A stretch of 64,000 nt of DNA from Diploptera punctata (GCA_030220185.1 JASPKZ010001231.1:124001-188000), one strand, 5' to 3'. Counted from the first letter of the stretch, positions 1-13,119 are shown. A program made the numbers and translations. The notes: generated from the letters alone by a model not told the origin.

Positions 1-860
1 ATACTTTTCTATTACCTATATAATTGTTAACACATGCATTAGAAGTGGCATATTTTTTTTTTTATCATTTGACCATTATTCCTCGTTTCCATAAATTCCC
101 CACCATATGCAGCTCTTAATTCCTTGTACTTTCAACATTAATAATATTCATGATAATTCCGTTAAGGTATTAGTCATAAAATTAAAATATAAAATTTTTA
201 CCTAACAGGTCCATTTTCTCAACTTTATAAACTATCGATCCTCTGTAGGGCTTTTAGGACTAGTCCCATTATCAGCAGGAGATAGGTCATATTTTACAAA
301 GTTGAGGAGACGGACCTATTAGGTAACAATTTTATATTATAATTTTAGTTTCTTTGTACTTTGTCTTTCGAGAAAATTTCATACACTACATTTAAGATTC
401 TTTAATTAAAAATCTTTTTGGTGGAAAGAAGAGTATTGACGTTGGGTTTTAGATTTGTAGAGTAATTCTTATTGATCGTAATGGAGTTTAATATTTTTGT
501 TGTATATATCAATTTCATAGTTCCAATTCAGATTTTCATAAATTTCACAGCTCAAGAAAAAACCTGTAATGATCCTATTTTGCCTATTGTGATTTATCAA
601 ATTAATTCTTCTAAGGTTTTGGAAAATTTATTTAAAACATGAAAATAGAATTAACTTCTTAGCTGCTTAATATTAGCCAGTGTGAATCTATTTAGATTTT
701 ATTCATCACCGAAGGATGTTGTCCATTGTTTTAATGAATAAGTATACTTCTTAATTAGAAATGTGTTGTTGTATTAACGTGGAGTCATTGAATTGCATAA
801 TGATGTAAAAGCTTGTCTGTTTTGAATTTAAGTTGAAGGTGATATTTAGTTTTTGAGTTT
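1..860. other. AT-rich noncoding DNA with one small foldback
   Basis: No reading frame is supported. The only structure is an imperfect inverted repeat, with arms about 178-231 and 295-349, whose ends mirror each other (acctaacaggtccatttt against the complement of the right arm). It looks like an old MITE or foldback element. The last 15 bases before 895 form the splice acceptor of the psq exon. The rest is probably intron. Confidence 0.5.
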
Positions 861-894
861 TAAATGAGAACAAATTGCATTTTTCCTCTTGCAG

Positions 895-1133
895 CTCTCA
901 ACGCCTGGCCTCCAAGGGTACGACCATATCGTCAATACACAAACGACAACCTGTGGGCTGCACTCATGGCAGTGAAGTGTGGTGGAAGTGTGTATCGAGC
1001 ATCCAAAGAGCATGGTATACCTCGTAAAACACTGCGCAACTGGATGAAACGTTGGAATATTAAGAGCCAGTTTGCTGCACCTGTTAGAAAAGCAGAGGCA
1101 GATAAATCTTATAAAGCTAGTATCAACTTTTAA
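895..1133 (+). CDS. Alternative 3' exon 1 encoding a psq helix-turn-helix domain
   Basis: Probable terminal coding exon of a sequence-specific nuclear DNA-binding protein. A pyrimidine-rich tract ending in AG (880-894) is a good 3' splice site. The open frame runs on from it to a TAA at 1131-1133, about 79 residues. The acceptor falls after the first base of a codon. Bases 936-1055 encode a pipsqueak-type HTH (starting YTNDNLWAALMAVKCGG, with GIPRKTLRNW as the recognition helix region). The sequence before it (RVRPYR) is basic. An in-frame ATG at 864 lies upstream of the acceptor and is not a credible start. Family knowledge: psq domains usually end BTB proteins in insects; the BTB part would be outside this window. 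The matching phase at 26835 and 35483 suggests all three belong to one gene. The domain call is strong; the gene identity is inference. Confidence 0.82.
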
Positions 1134-1479
1134 TATATTTTGTTTGACAAGATTTTCCTCTTATCATATTAGCACTAATTAATCTTTTTGTTGTACTGAT
1201 TATACTGGTCAACAATGAATTTTCACCAAATGTATGAATTATGTTCTGAGGTAGAAATCATCATGCTGATTTGTGGTTTCATTTTTGTTCTATCATACAT
1301 AGTTTTCAAATTTTTCCAAATAGATTGAAAGTAATTTTATTGATGCTAGCACTGTTAACCTATGAGAGGAAGATTACGACATCCCTGCGTGCAGCACGTC
1401 TTTCCAAAATAATCTTATTTCCAGCATATCCTGCAATTTTGAAGGAAATAGGGCATTTAGTTTGAACTTTTATAGGGAA

Positions 1480-2140
1480 AACTATAGGAACTTTTATAGA
1501 AAAACCACACTTCACTTATAAAACAAACAGAAGAAAACAAAATTCAAGAAATTCACTTACCATCCATTGAAGCACAACAAATTAAAAAAAAAAGTTTAAC
1601 ATAAGATTGGCACTGAAAAATTAATACAGCCTCAATGGGATAATTAAAAACCAACAAAAATGACAAAATTGAAGAAAAAACAAATTGGGAATATATCAGA
1701 TCAAATGCAGAGATTGTGACAATTTATGTAGGGAAAAAAAAAAATTGAAAACCAGGGTGAAAGAACATCTTAGAAATGTCAAAAATGGTGAAGTGGTAAA
1801 GTCAGCAGTAGCTGCTCATCCTGGTCTGAAAAATATCTAATTGATATAAAAGCTAGTTTAATTAAACAAATAGAAAACCAAAAGAGCTCACAGTTTAAAA
1901 AAAAAAATCCACATTAAAAAAAACAAGATATAAAAACTTGAAATTCCCACTGAATTTGATTTAATTCAGAGATTCATCGGTCCACCAACATAAGGAGTAA
2001 GAAGCAGTTCTGAATGACATAACATTGGTCGAGATATTACTGAAGATGAAACCACCAGGTTTTGAAACTGGTATAATTAAAAGACTGGATATGAGGTGAG
2101 GTATAAAGAATTTGAATTTAAATCTTGAGACACATTTAAC
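1480..2140 (+). pseudogene. Decayed 3' end of a Penelope-like element (GIY-YIG region)
   Basis: Conceptual translation in several frames matches the better-preserved PLE copies at 24.8-25.5 kb piece by piece: the NKND-KIE linker, a Y-VGK remnant of the YIGKT motif, then a SEKYLIDIKASLIKQIE-type tail. The GIY-YIG endonuclease cuts the target during PLE retrotransposition. There are many frameshifts and expanded A runs, so it is long dead. It ends with ATGAGGTGAG at 2091-2100, the same terminal signature as the other PLE copies here. It lies just downstream of psq exon 1 and contributes nothing to it. Confidence 0.6.
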
Positions 2141-2861
2141 CCATTTCATCCCCTTCAAAACATCCACCTCAGTCATATTTTGATTGTAGTATCATACACT
2201 TATTTCCAGTGCAAAACATATGATATTAGTGTACAAAAACTATGGTGTTGTGGGAATCATCTAAATCAAGTACAAGTGCATGTAACTTGTGCTAGTTGGG
2301 TATGCCTATTCAGTAATCACATTTTATTTATTAGGGGACTTTTCCCTTATGAGACCTGTATCTTTTACCAACAATGATGTCACAGGAAGTGGCCTTCAAC
2401 CATTTCCTAAAAGTACATTTATTTACATAAATTTGAGTGGGGCTAGTATTAATAGGCTTTATTTTGTTGCAGATTAGGCCTAAGTCACCTATAATGCCCT
2501 GAAAATATCTTAATCACCCATGTAACTTTTGCTACGGTATGTATGTGGCTCATACACTTCAAAATCTCAACTGTGCACAATCGCTCCGCAACATAAGAAA
2601 TTGTACCAATTTTACTTTGGCTGTCCACTTTAGTGATAAAGATAAAGGCTCGGCATCACATGTTAGATTGTTTCGACAGGATTGCAGGTTTGGTTGCAAA
2701 AGAAGAAAAAGTCTATGCCTTTTGCAATTCTAATGATTTGGCAGAAACTGAAAAACCACTGTTATGACTGCTATTTCTACTGTGTAAATATTAAGAAGTT
2801 CTGAGCAAAAACAAACATAAAATTGTGTTTTTATTATTCATTTCATACATCTCAATGATGG

Positions 2862-2932
2862 ATAGCCAAAGGTCCTGGGTTCAAGCCACAGTCTGAACTT
2901 ATAATTTTTCTCTTCAAATATGATAAAATTCA
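2862..2932 (+). repeat. 3' part of a tRNA-derived SINE head
   Basis: The segment gccaaaggtcctgggttcaa followed by cagtctgaact and a ttttctcttcaaat tail is the T-arm, acceptor end and start of the body of the SINE family seen more fully at 26636. The 5' half is missing or diverged. It sits directly before the relic coding region at 2940. Confidence 0.5.
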
Positions 2933-2939
2933 GATATTG

Positions 2940-4175
2940 AATCTGCAATGAGACCCATCCTTAATGAGATGCAGTTACTACCAATTCCCTGTCCTCCTGA
3001 AAGTGAAATAGAAATTTTTGAAGAAATGTGGTGTAGTAAGGATAGTGATTGTGAAGAATTAAAACATGATTCTGACACTGAATTCATTCCTGAGATGTTA
3101 AGTTTTGACCACAGAAATTAACACAATCGGAATTAAATGATCTCATTAGAGACTTGTCTTGTCACTCTCAAAAGACAAAGCTGAACTTCTATCCTTCAGA
3201 CTTAAATAAAAAAAGTCCTCTGGATAACAAAGTGTGCCATTACAGAAAACTAACTACCTCATTGGAAAAATTGTTTTCTATAGATGAGCCATTGATATTC
3301 AATCATGATGTTAATGGCATCTTTGAGGAACTAAAACATCAATTTGTTGCATCGGATTGGAGGCTATTTATACTTAAAGCCTTCTATTCCAATTGCTCAC
3401 TCAGTCCATTTAAAAGAAAGTAACAAAAATATGAATGTAATTCTAGAAGCAATTCAATAAGTCCTCACCAGTGGAATGTCTATGGCGATTTAAGTCATTG
3501 GCATGTTGATGGGCATTCAGGGAGATTTCACAAAATTCTGATGCTTTATATGTCTATGAGATAGCTGAAAAAACAGACAGACCCACATGAAAGTAAAGTG
3601 ACGACATATAGAAGAGCGTACAACCCTGGACAAGAAAAGGTTCAACATATCCCATTTGTTGATCCGAAGAAATTTCTTCATCTACTTCACATAAAACTCG
3701 ATCTGGCTAAAACCTTTCTAAAAGTTCTTGAAAGTGAACTTTGAAGGAATTCCCTTCTAAGTGAAAAATTTTGTAATTTATCTGCCAATAAAATTAAAGA
3801 GCTTTTAAAAGGACCACAAATAATTATTACAGATGAAAACTTAAATGAAACTGAACTGAGAGCTTAGAAAAGCCTTAGATGGCTCTGCATGAGCAAAGTT
3901 TCCTGATTACAAACAAGACATTCTGGATGCATGCAGGGTGATGGATCTCATGTGTCATTTAAACTCCATTTCTTGCATTCACATTTAGATATTTTCCTGG
4001 CTAATCTTGGTGATGTAAGAGACAAGATAAGTGAAAGGTTTCATCAGGACATTAAGTACATGAAACACGTTACCAGAGCTTCTTGATTAAGTCCATGATG
4101 GTGGACTATTGTTGGATGTTGTGCCATGTTGCTATAGAAAAAGTGCATAAAAGGTTATCTTCTGCTAAGCATTTC
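2940..4175 (+). pseudogene. Relic of a multicopy, uncharacterised arthropod protein family
   Basis: Joined over several frameshifts and stops, the plus strand spells a recognisable order of blocks: ELNDLIRDL (about 3135), SDWRLFI (about 3351), PIAHSVHLKE (about 3390), HLLHIKLDLAKTFLKVLESE (about 3680), a GPQI block (about 3810), LHFLHSHLD (3963-3989) and ERFHQDIKYM (about 4033). I know this block order from a repetitive, still uncharacterised protein family with many copies in arthropod genomes, probably carried by a transposon. I cannot name its superfamily. The longest open stretch (3154-3423) is one fragment of it. It is not a host gene as it stands. Confidence 0.55.
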
Positions 4176-4199
4176 AAGCTTCCAGTTCTTTCATTCAAT

Positions 4200-6340
4200 T
4201 AAGTGAGTGTATTTAAATGTTATTTTGAGTATTGTTATTGTTTATATGAATGTACGTACCGTTTTAAAAGGAATAAGTTCGAAAATATTTCTGCAGGAAA
4301 GAAATTTACTTGCATTTTCATAAATTTTTTCTTTTGTGCATAATTTGAAATCTGTATGTAATGATGGAAAACTGAATATATTTCTGTTATCAGCATCAAA
4401 AGTAAGTCTAAAAAAATTGAATTTTATTTCTGGCCATTAAAAATAATTTTTATTTTGTTGACCAGTGTTATATTTCTTAATATTACTTTGTTTTTAAGTA
4501 TCAGAAATCTAAATTTAATTCTATTTCTATTGAAAATAAAAAGTCAATATAATGTAGATTTTTTTCATTAACATGATTTCAAATGTTAAATGTTTATTAT
4601 TGGATTGGGATGCTAAGTGCATAAAAAATATTCATGGCAACATGAATGTTCTAACTTAATTGTATTTTACCATTGCACAAAATAAAAATACTATTCATAG
4701 GAATATAAATGTTCTAGCTATTTTCTAACTTAATTGTATTTCATCATCATCATCTGGAAAAAAAGTTTACAATGCATTATGAAAATGTTTAATTTGCAAT
4801 GTCTTTAATCTCTGTGGTGCATTTCATGCCAAAAACATTGTAAGTCAGAATTTTTGGAAAGCAAGAATGTCAAGGGCTTCATTGCCAGATGCAAGGCATT
4901 AAAAAATGGACAAACCTTTAATCAAATATAAAAAGCATTGAAGGAACAAGCGTGCAACAAGAATGAAGGATTTTTTGTATCTAGTCGTGAGATTTTTAGT
5001 ATCACCTTATGGTTCGTTTTTAAAATTCTCATTCATGCAGAGCAATTTTATATTCTTGTAACATAAATAACTGATAAGAGGTAACTTTGCAGTGCCACTT
5101 AGTTTTCTTTACTAATCATTGAGAAATGAAATACTATGTCCTAGAATTTTCAAATTTTGCTGTTTTTTTAATAATTTAATTACTGGAGTTATGTAACCTC
5201 CCTATAAATTATACAATTATTTTGACATTGAAATTTGAAAGAACAAAGTTTTAATTAATTTTGTTTTTAATTTTTATTAGATACATTTTATGAAATATTT
5301 AACATATAACAATTAAAATCTTTATTATTGGCTGTGCATTTCTATTGTTGTGTAATCGTGACTTTTCTGAAATTTAATGATGCTGTGAAATGACAATGGC
5401 TCGTGGTAATGTAATTCCATCTTGTCATTTTTCTTATGACATCAGTTTGGTCAGCCTCAGGACTTGAAACCTGACCTCCCGAATATAATTCTCACATATG
5501 AACCAGTTTTTCTTGGTTTTATCTAATTTAATTTCATTATATATAAATTTCCTGAAGAAGATAATTAATTTTTGGTGACATTTAGTCATTTAGATTACCT
5601 TTGTTGAATAACATAGTTCTAGTATTTTAACATTAAAATTAAGTTTAGTTTTAATCTAGAAATTTTTTTTTATTTTGATAAAAGTAATCTCCATTTTTGT
5701 TTAAAATTTATGTCATATATGAACGACATAATTCAGCGTTATTCATATTTTTTACACTTAAGAAACATTGAAAACCAAAGTTTGTCAATTTTGGTAGCTC
5801 TAACATTTGCCAAAGAATTCTGTGGTTGCAGAATAAAATCGGACCCAGTTCAGTAGATTTTAAACTTAAAAAAATGTTTTAAAAATTATGTTCTAAATAA
5901 TTAAAAAATAATTATTAGCAGTTGAAGCATTTATAAATAATTCCCTCCATCCACACTGTACTGGGAAGATAGCATCCATGTTATAATTTGGACAGAGACC
6001 TGCTTAATTTGTGTCTGTGTTTTATAACAGGTGATTCTTTAATATAATTTATGTCAGATTTCAATGTAAAATAAAATACAAATAGAAGTTAAAATAATTG
6101 CAGTTAAAATTTTTATTATTTTAATTGAAATCATTTATTTGGTCAATTCTTAAGACATCTTTTCTACTTCCAGAGATTGAATCGGTAATTTATATTTCAC
6201 ATCATATTTTGTTTTCTCACCTGGAACATGTCGATTTCTGGCTGAGAATAGCAAAATTGTCTGCCTGAACATGTTTCACATGAGAAAAAATATTTTTCTA
6301 TTCAGGATTGTTTCTGTTATTTACACATACCCTCAACCAA
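4200..6340. other. AT-rich noncoding DNA
   Basis: No supportable gene or complete element is visible. Base runs, short hairpins and weak tRNA-like patches (for example near 5440-5510) are present. It is probably intronic or intergenic. Confidence 0.5.
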
Positions 6341-6600
6341 AATATACAATTTTTTTCTTCCACACTTCCCGATCTTGTGTGTCTGCTTCTGTCATATTTC
6401 TCTTCTTCATGTTGTCTTGAATTCCCTTTATTCATGTTGGCTTTGGTCTATCACGTTTCCTTTTTCCCTGAGGTATCCATTTCAATACTTCTTTGTTTGT
6501 TTTCGGTGTCCCTTCTTCTCAGTATATGTCCATACCATCTTAGTTGGATTACTTCAATCTCTTGCACAATTCCTACATTTATAGAAAAAATATAAGGTCA
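6340..6600 (-). pseudogene. LINE reverse-transcriptase C-terminal fragment
   Basis: On the minus strand a frame reads EVIQLRWYGHILRRRDTEN followed by remnants of a W-GKR-RGRPK block. This is the usual end of the RT-associated C-terminal domain in several LINE clades. Stops interrupt it. The plus-strand reading frames over the same bases are shadows of it. Only the 3' end is present, as expected of a 5'-truncated insertion. Confidence 0.55.
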
Positions 6601-9490
6601 TTATAAATTCCGATTCAGTCTCTTTAATAAATTACCTCATGTGTATCTTATCAATGAGAATAAAACAGACCTTTTCTACTTACTAATATATATGTTGCTA
6701 TTTCTTACAAAATGTAATGAAATTACTTTATAATAATCAAAACCATAAAAACATACTCTTCCAAGCAAAGAAAAAAGTAGCTATTACAGTGACAATTATG
6801 AAAATTTTCCAAATGAAGGCTGAATATTTAGAAACTTGTCAGTGCTAGTCAAGACTTTATTATATAAGCTTAACTGGCTATAATAGTAGTGTTAAAGTCT
6901 CATTTAAAGTCTTCTTGAATAAGAAGCTGCAGGATAGCTTCTAGATTGAAGGTTCATGGCCTTGGGCAAGTGGGATTATATAAGAGAGGGAAAAATTTCT
7001 ATTTAAAGTGTGATGCCCAGGTAGCAGTCTAATTTTTCTCTTCAAATAAGCTTTTATTCGCTTATTTATTCTCTCTCATAACTGTAAGATTGTCATGAAC
7101 TTTTGCACTTTCAACTTAGTTGTGTTTCACTCATGTACATCATAACTTTATGAAAATCGCATATATTTTAAATGTAATATTTTGTTCATTAAATTAATTT
7201 GTTACTGATCATATATAATTGTTATAGCATAATTTTAACGATTCTAAATTAGGAATGGAATATATTTCTTTTTCATTGTAAATATACAATCCTTGACTTA
7301 CATACTCTTGTTACTTGGCATGAAAACAACTCATATGATTAGAAAAGTTAAATTGAGTGTCAAATTACATTTACAAAACTATATTTGCAGACTGATGTAA
7401 AGTGACAGTTACAATAAAATTGTCTTTTGATAGTCCTAAGAGGTATGTGGCACATGTAAATGTTGGAATGATTTTGAATTAAAATGTCTAGTTTCTCTAG
7501 TATAAGCATTACTTATCTCATTATTTAAATTTTTGTCAATTCTTCTTAAATGTTGTCTGTATATCAATTATTTTAAGTGCAGACAATAACTGGATATATA
7601 TGAAGGGTTAGGGCAATAACATGATAAGCCACATACTGTTTTTTCTGAGATATAAGTATTTTAATGTTTCAAAAAATTATAAATACTAATTAGGCAGTAT
7701 TATTAATAACATTGTGTGTCTACGTGTTTTAACTCATCACTGGCCACACTTAAAAATATTTTATGGATATTTCAATACATTTATTTGCTATCATTGTAAT
7801 AAATGACATTTCTTAACAGAATGTGGCTTATCAAGTTACTGCCCTAAGCCCATCATATATATATATTTGAAAATTTAAACATAATCACTGTAATGATTTC
7901 AAGGATTGTAAAATTATGAAGTGTATTGTAAATTCCATCTAACATTTCATCTGGTTTTAAGATAAATAGGACCTTTTGTGGTTTTACAATGAAAAGGCTT
8001 TATTAAGAAGTTTTAAAAAATAATTTAATCTTGGTTTTGATATATTTTACGTGTTGGTCCTAGTTTTGTGATAAAAATATTTTTATAGGGAATGTTTCAG
8101 TTTCCACAAATATATTTTCAAACGAACATTTTATTTCTACACAATGGATTTTTTGTTTCAAACTGAAATTTGAAAGCAGATATGTATCTTATTTCAGCAT
8201 TTTAATAATGAAAACTGAAATACTTTAATAACTGTAATTAGGAAGATATTGGATAGACTTTGCATCATATTATTTTTCAAAGTATTGGAAACTTAAATTT
8301 GTAAATACACTACATTTTTACATAAAGATAAAAATCTGTCTTTTTTAACAATTTTTAAAATTGTGTGTCCAATTTTGTATTATTAAGCTCAACATAGACA
8401 TTTGTATATTTAAACATAAGCTTCATAGCTATATTTCTAAAAATTAGTAAATGATATACGGAAGGACACAATTCAAAACAATGTTTAGCTTTAAGAAAGT
8501 ATCCAAAGAAATGATTGTTCCTTACAATTTATAATTAATATTATTCATATTTTAACACTAACTACCATAAATTGGGGATACATGAGGCATATTTTTAATT
8601 AATTTCTTTTATGGTATCAGCATCTTTCTGTGGATTGCAAATGCTGAATTTTTTTCTTGCAATATTTTCTGCAAATTGAAAAGCACAGAACCGAGTAATT
8701 TGTTCAGATGATAAATTTTTAAACATGCTTTTGAAAGGTTTAGATTCAAGTTCTGGAGCCAGTCAACCTGCAGAGATTTCTTCCTAATTTCGCTCAATCA
8801 AGGAAAATGTTGAATTGGAATTTCATTATTAGAATTAATTTCATTGTAAACATAATTTATATATTTCAGTTAAATCAGTAGGTTTCCACAGAAATACATT
8901 AAAAACTCAGTGACCAAAATACTGTTTACTAGTTACAGCTAAAGATCCCAGATGCAATATGATTTTAGATATAAAAGTAATAAAGAAATGAATAACTCAG
9001 GAAAGTTCTGCCAAGATAGAACATGTGACTGAATTTACTCTACTGTTCCATTATACCCAGTCTATGGTACATTATATAATTATAGGAAAAAATACATACT
9101 GGTAATCTTATATGAAGTTGTTTCACTGTTATTTTTAACAGAACTTGTGATTACATTAATTGAATAAGCATATACAGTTTTCTTAGAGAAGATCCTTTTT
9201 TAAGTTACCAAATGTTTTAAGTATTATTTTTAAACATTAAAGTGTATATTCAAGTAAAGTCTGATTTCATAATTATAGAGTGTGCCTCTGATTTTATATC
9301 TTATTTAATTATTTGAAAAAAATGTACAGATCTACGTGACTGAAATAAATGTATCTCAGATTATTTCTGTTGTATTAATTTCTCTAAACACATTTCTCTC
9401 CACACCTTTACTGTAATAATCCCAACTATACTTTATTCTACTATTTTGTATCATAAAATACAATCTATATCATGATCATTTGGATATTAA
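6600..9490. other. AT-rich noncoding DNA with a worn SINE-like patch
   Basis: No gene is supported. Near 6890-7050 there is a decayed SINE-related stretch (the aagtcttcttgaataagaag motif, then gcccaggtagcag and a tttttctcttcaaata tail). The rest is unremarkable AT-rich sequence, likely intron. Confidence 0.45.
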
Positions 9491-10080
9491 CTAACTCACT
9501 GGCACTATTGAACCCATAGGTTCATGGCCTCATGGACATAAGCTCTCCATATATCCCTATCCTGAGCCAATGTTTTCCAATCATCCCCTGTATAATCTAC
9601 TTCCCTCAAATCATACTTAATGTTATTCTCCCATCTCATTCTTGGTCTACCAACTGGGCGTTTTCCCTCTGGTTTTCCTACAATAAGCTTCCATGCACCT
9701 CTTTCATTACCCATTTGTGCCACATGTCCTGTCCATTGTAGTCTACAAGACTTAACTGTTCTCATTATATCTGGCTTCCTATAAAGACCATGTAATTCAC
9801 TGTTACGTAGATCTTCTCCATTCACCTGTCTGTTCATCTTTCTTTGGACCAAAAATTTTCCTAAGAACTTTATTCTCAAATACTCGTAATCTCCTTTCCT
9901 CCCTTAAAGTAAGAGTCCATGTTTCGTATCCATAAAATATAACTGGTAGAATAACAGTTTATATATTTTCAGTTTAACGTTTTTTGAAAGGAGTTGGGAC
10001 AATTCCCTGTAATGCATAATAGCACGCATTTCCAGAATTGAGTCTATGTTTAATTTCTTTGTGCATCTCATTCCTGTTTG
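9490..10080 (-). mobile_element. LINE family A, 3' fragment
   Basis: The minus strand encodes the C-terminus of a LINE pol protein (GLYRKPDIMRTVKSCRLQWT, then RPVGRPRMRWENNIKYDLRE and DWKTLAQDRDIWRAYVHEAM) ending near 9505. Its 3' end, read on the minus strand, is a short TAAGT/TTAG-type repeat next to gtgccagtgag. The same 3' end recurs at 19040, 19340 and 31640. It is 5'-truncated and dead, with a frameshift near 9880. Confidence 0.75.
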
Positions 10081-10155
10081 TGATTATTGTTCCCAGATAC
10101 CATTACTTTAATTTATATTGTAATATTAAGATTTGGGAATTAAATTATGTAACTA

Positions 10156-10690
10156 AATAGGTACAATAGAACTTAAGAAAATGGTGTAACATGGAAAATT
10201 GATACTTTTCCAACAAGGATTCAGAAGAATAATTAATTTAGACAGTATAAAGCTTCAAGGTTGTGCAACAACAACAATAATAATAATAATAATAATTGAT
10301 TTTACTTGAGGAGTTAAACCATAAGGTCTTCTCTTCCACTTCACCAGGGTTAAATTATAAACATATCAACAAGTAAGGTATATTATAAAATTACAATAGG
10401 AAGTAACAGTATGAGGTTCTTTTTAATAAATAAGGTGAGTCTGTTTTCATCTTACCTCATAGAAGTTGAGTTCTTTTAGGATATGTTTGAAAATGTATGA
10501 TAGAACTTAAGAAAATGGTATAACATGGACAATTGATAATTTTTCAGCAAGGATTCAGGAAAATAATTAATTTGGACATTATGAAGCTTCAAGGTTGTGC
10601 AACAGCAGCAATAATAATTATAATAATAGTTTATTTTACTTCAGGAAGTTAAACCATAAGGTCTTCTCTTCCACATCACCAGCTTAATTT
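10156..10690. repeat. Direct repeat of about 190 bp flanking a PLE tail
   Basis: Bases 10156-10345 and 10500-10687 are close copies (both start with tagaacttaagaaaatgg and both carry ggttgtgcaac, an AAT microsatellite and ttaaaccataaggtcttctc). Between them lies about 130 bp (10375-10500) beginning ggaagtaacagtatgaggtt, the terminal sequence of Penelope-like copies in this window. A local duplication linked to a PLE insertion would explain it. Confidence 0.6.
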
Positions 10691-10854
10691 TCTCATAAAT
10701 ATGTATTGATAATAGAAAAAATGATATTGATAATTGTTATACTCTTCTGCATCATCACAGTTTTGGTTACATAAGAAATTATTTCACGGAGATATAGATG
10801 TGAAAAAAAAGTTAGTGTGTTATTTTATTTTTGTTGTGTAAGACTTTCATTATC

Positions 10855-11265
10855 GAATCCATAGGTTCATGATCATGCTGATATAAGCTCTCCATTCACC
10901 CCTATCCTGACCTATTGTTTTCTAATCACCCCCTGTATAATTTATCTCCCTTGTGTCATAGTTAATGTTAATTTTCTCATCTCATTCTTGGCCTATCTAT
11001 TGGGTGCTTTTCCTCTGGTTTTTTTTACAAAGAGTTTCCATATCCTTCTTCCATTTTCTATTTGTGCTACATGCCCTGTCCATCACAGTCTTTGAAACTT
11101 AATTACATCTGATTTCCCATAAAGTTCATGTAGTTCATTGTATTGTAGTCTTCTCCATTCCTAAGAACTTTATTCCAAATACTTGTAATATCATCTCTCC
11201 TTTAAAGTGTCAGTGTTTCACATCCATATAACTGGAAGAGTAACAGTTTTATATATTTTTGTTTA
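10855..11265 (-). pseudogene. LINE family A, old 3' fragment
   Basis: It aligns by eye with the minus-strand LINE A sequence at 9505-9950 (tccataggttcatg, then ataagctctccat, then a cctctggtttt block), but with several deletions and no open frame. An older copy of the same family. Confidence 0.6.
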
Positions 11266-11269
11266 ACGT

Positions 11270-12570
11270 TTATTGAAAGAACTTGTAATCAATAAGTCTT
11301 TTTTTGGAATAACAGAAAAATATTTTTTTATACAATCATAAAAGCCAGGCAAACAAAAAGTATGTACAGTATTTTTTATGGGAGTTGTTTAACTTTACTT
11401 TTTTCATTTTCTCTCATCATTTTTTGTGTATTCTGAATGAAGGAAAAGGCATTTAAAATTTTAATTTAATTTGACCTCTTTTGAAGTATAGTAATGCTCC
11501 ATTACTTTAGACTGTTGTTGTGATATTTTAATAACACATTTCACGTTAAATTTTCTTATATTGTGGCTAATTAGCAAAAGTGCTTAAAAATTGAAACAAT
11601 GCAAAAAGAACCAGTAATTGACATAAACTAGAGAACTTTCAGTCTCTTCCTTCTATTGAATTCCAAAGGAATGAAGCTTTTGATTTGTTCTTATAAAAAG
11701 ACTTTGGAAAAATTTTTACAGATTTTCACTGATCCTGTCTAGTAGACACCAAAAATGACCATTACCAAAATATATGTGTGTGTGTGCGCGTGTGTATCCA
11801 TGCAGCTGCAATTTTTGTTTCATCGAATCCAAATTTGGCATATACCAATGAATTGAAAAAAAGTAAGGTTGAATTTGTTAACAGGCAAAATTGGACCATT
11901 AGGTGTAAGAGTTCATCTAAAAGAAAAATTTTAAAATTGCTCTAGCAGTCAAAATTGTTTATGTTTCACAATGAAACTCAGTATATGATATTAAAATAAA
12001 CCAAGGAAGGTATTCTCCAAAAATCAATAAAATCAGACCATTAGAAATGGGGGTTTATCTTAAACTCTAAATTAAAAATTAACTGACAACCGTCATGTTT
12101 GATTTGTGGCATTATTTACCATATGATTGTATTAACCATTAAATTAGCAATGTAACTTAATTAGTTTAATTTATTTAATATTTTTTTATAAAGTAATGGA
12201 AAAATGAATAGGTAGATATTATTTAAATTGGAGTCAATTATACAACAATATGTAAATAGGTAATAACTTAAAGTTATGCAAAATTCCTTTTCTCTACAGT
12301 CCAACACTTTTAAATAAGCTGGCATCAGAAATTGAGTTTCTCCAATTTAACAGAAGAAATATATTTTCCGTAAATCAGCATAATGGGATCATAAATTTTA
12401 CTTGCTGAGGAATTCACTTAGTTTATGCAATTCCTGCATGATGGACCTTTTTAATTCTCCATGTACCCATTAATAATGAAGTTCTAATCACATTATACTT
12501 GGATTCAGGTAGAAATTTTTCTCTTAAGCACATTAGATGTTGCATGCGAACGGTTTGCCTGAGTACATTG
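11270..12570. other. AT-rich noncoding DNA
   Basis: No gene found. A short TG/GC microsatellite lies near 11773-11796. A worn tRNA-like patch may be present at about 12510-12545. Nothing else is supportable. Confidence 0.45.
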
Positions 12571-12574
12571 TTTC

Positions 12575-12770
12575 AGATTTAAATTAAAATTCTTTACATC
12601 ACACCTCATATCCAGTCTTCTAATTAAATTGGCTTCAAAACAAAAAGCAGTTCTCCTAGACAAGAGAACATTTGTCGTGAAATTAGTGATGATGAAACTG
12701 GTTTAATTAGAAAACTGGATTTGAGATGAGGTGTAAATAAATTTAATTTAAATCTTAAATAAATCTCATA
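12575..12770. repeat. Foldback hairpin related to PLE termini
   Basis: The left arm (about 12575-12660, with cacctcatatccagtcttct) and right arm (about 12680-12770, with actggatttgagatgaggtg) are inverted copies around a short centre. The right arm matches the end of the PLE relic at 2060-2140. It is therefore probably a tail-only derivative of a Penelope-like element. Confidence 0.55.
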
Positions 12771-12904
12771 GTGACATTTTCTATAATATTCAACATTGTT
12801 TCAGTGTTGCATTTGTAATTAGGTAATATGTGCATGTACCCCATACGTCCCGCGTGGGGACATGGTTGCTTCCTAGCGGGAGTTTCTTAACCAAGCTAAT
12901 TTAG

Positions 12905-13075
12905 TTACACTTGGATGGATGAAGGTTGGTTAAATTTTGCACAGAGGCCTTTTTATTCAGGCTTGCAGTTCTTTTACAAACCTGAAAATCTTCAGACTCA
13001 GGACCCACAGTGTCAATTGGTGAATGATGATGACGCAGCTCTGGTAGCTCAGGTGGTCTTACACATGACACTATG
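12905..13075. repeat. SINE-related fragment
   Basis: Shares ggatggatgaaggt, the ttcaggcttgcagttctttt block and cctgaaaatcttcagact with the SINE at 19728-19965. It lacks the tRNA-like head of that copy. The reading frame across it is not a gene. Confidence 0.5.
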
Positions 13076-13119
13076 GGTAATAATATATAATAATTTAGTC
13101 GAAAGGATAATTAAATAAG

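Noticed and set aside
864..894. Start codon at 864 making a complete small psq protein
   Set aside because: The codons 864-894 are the acceptor tract itself; the other two psq exons lack an equivalent ATG. Splicing explains all three better.
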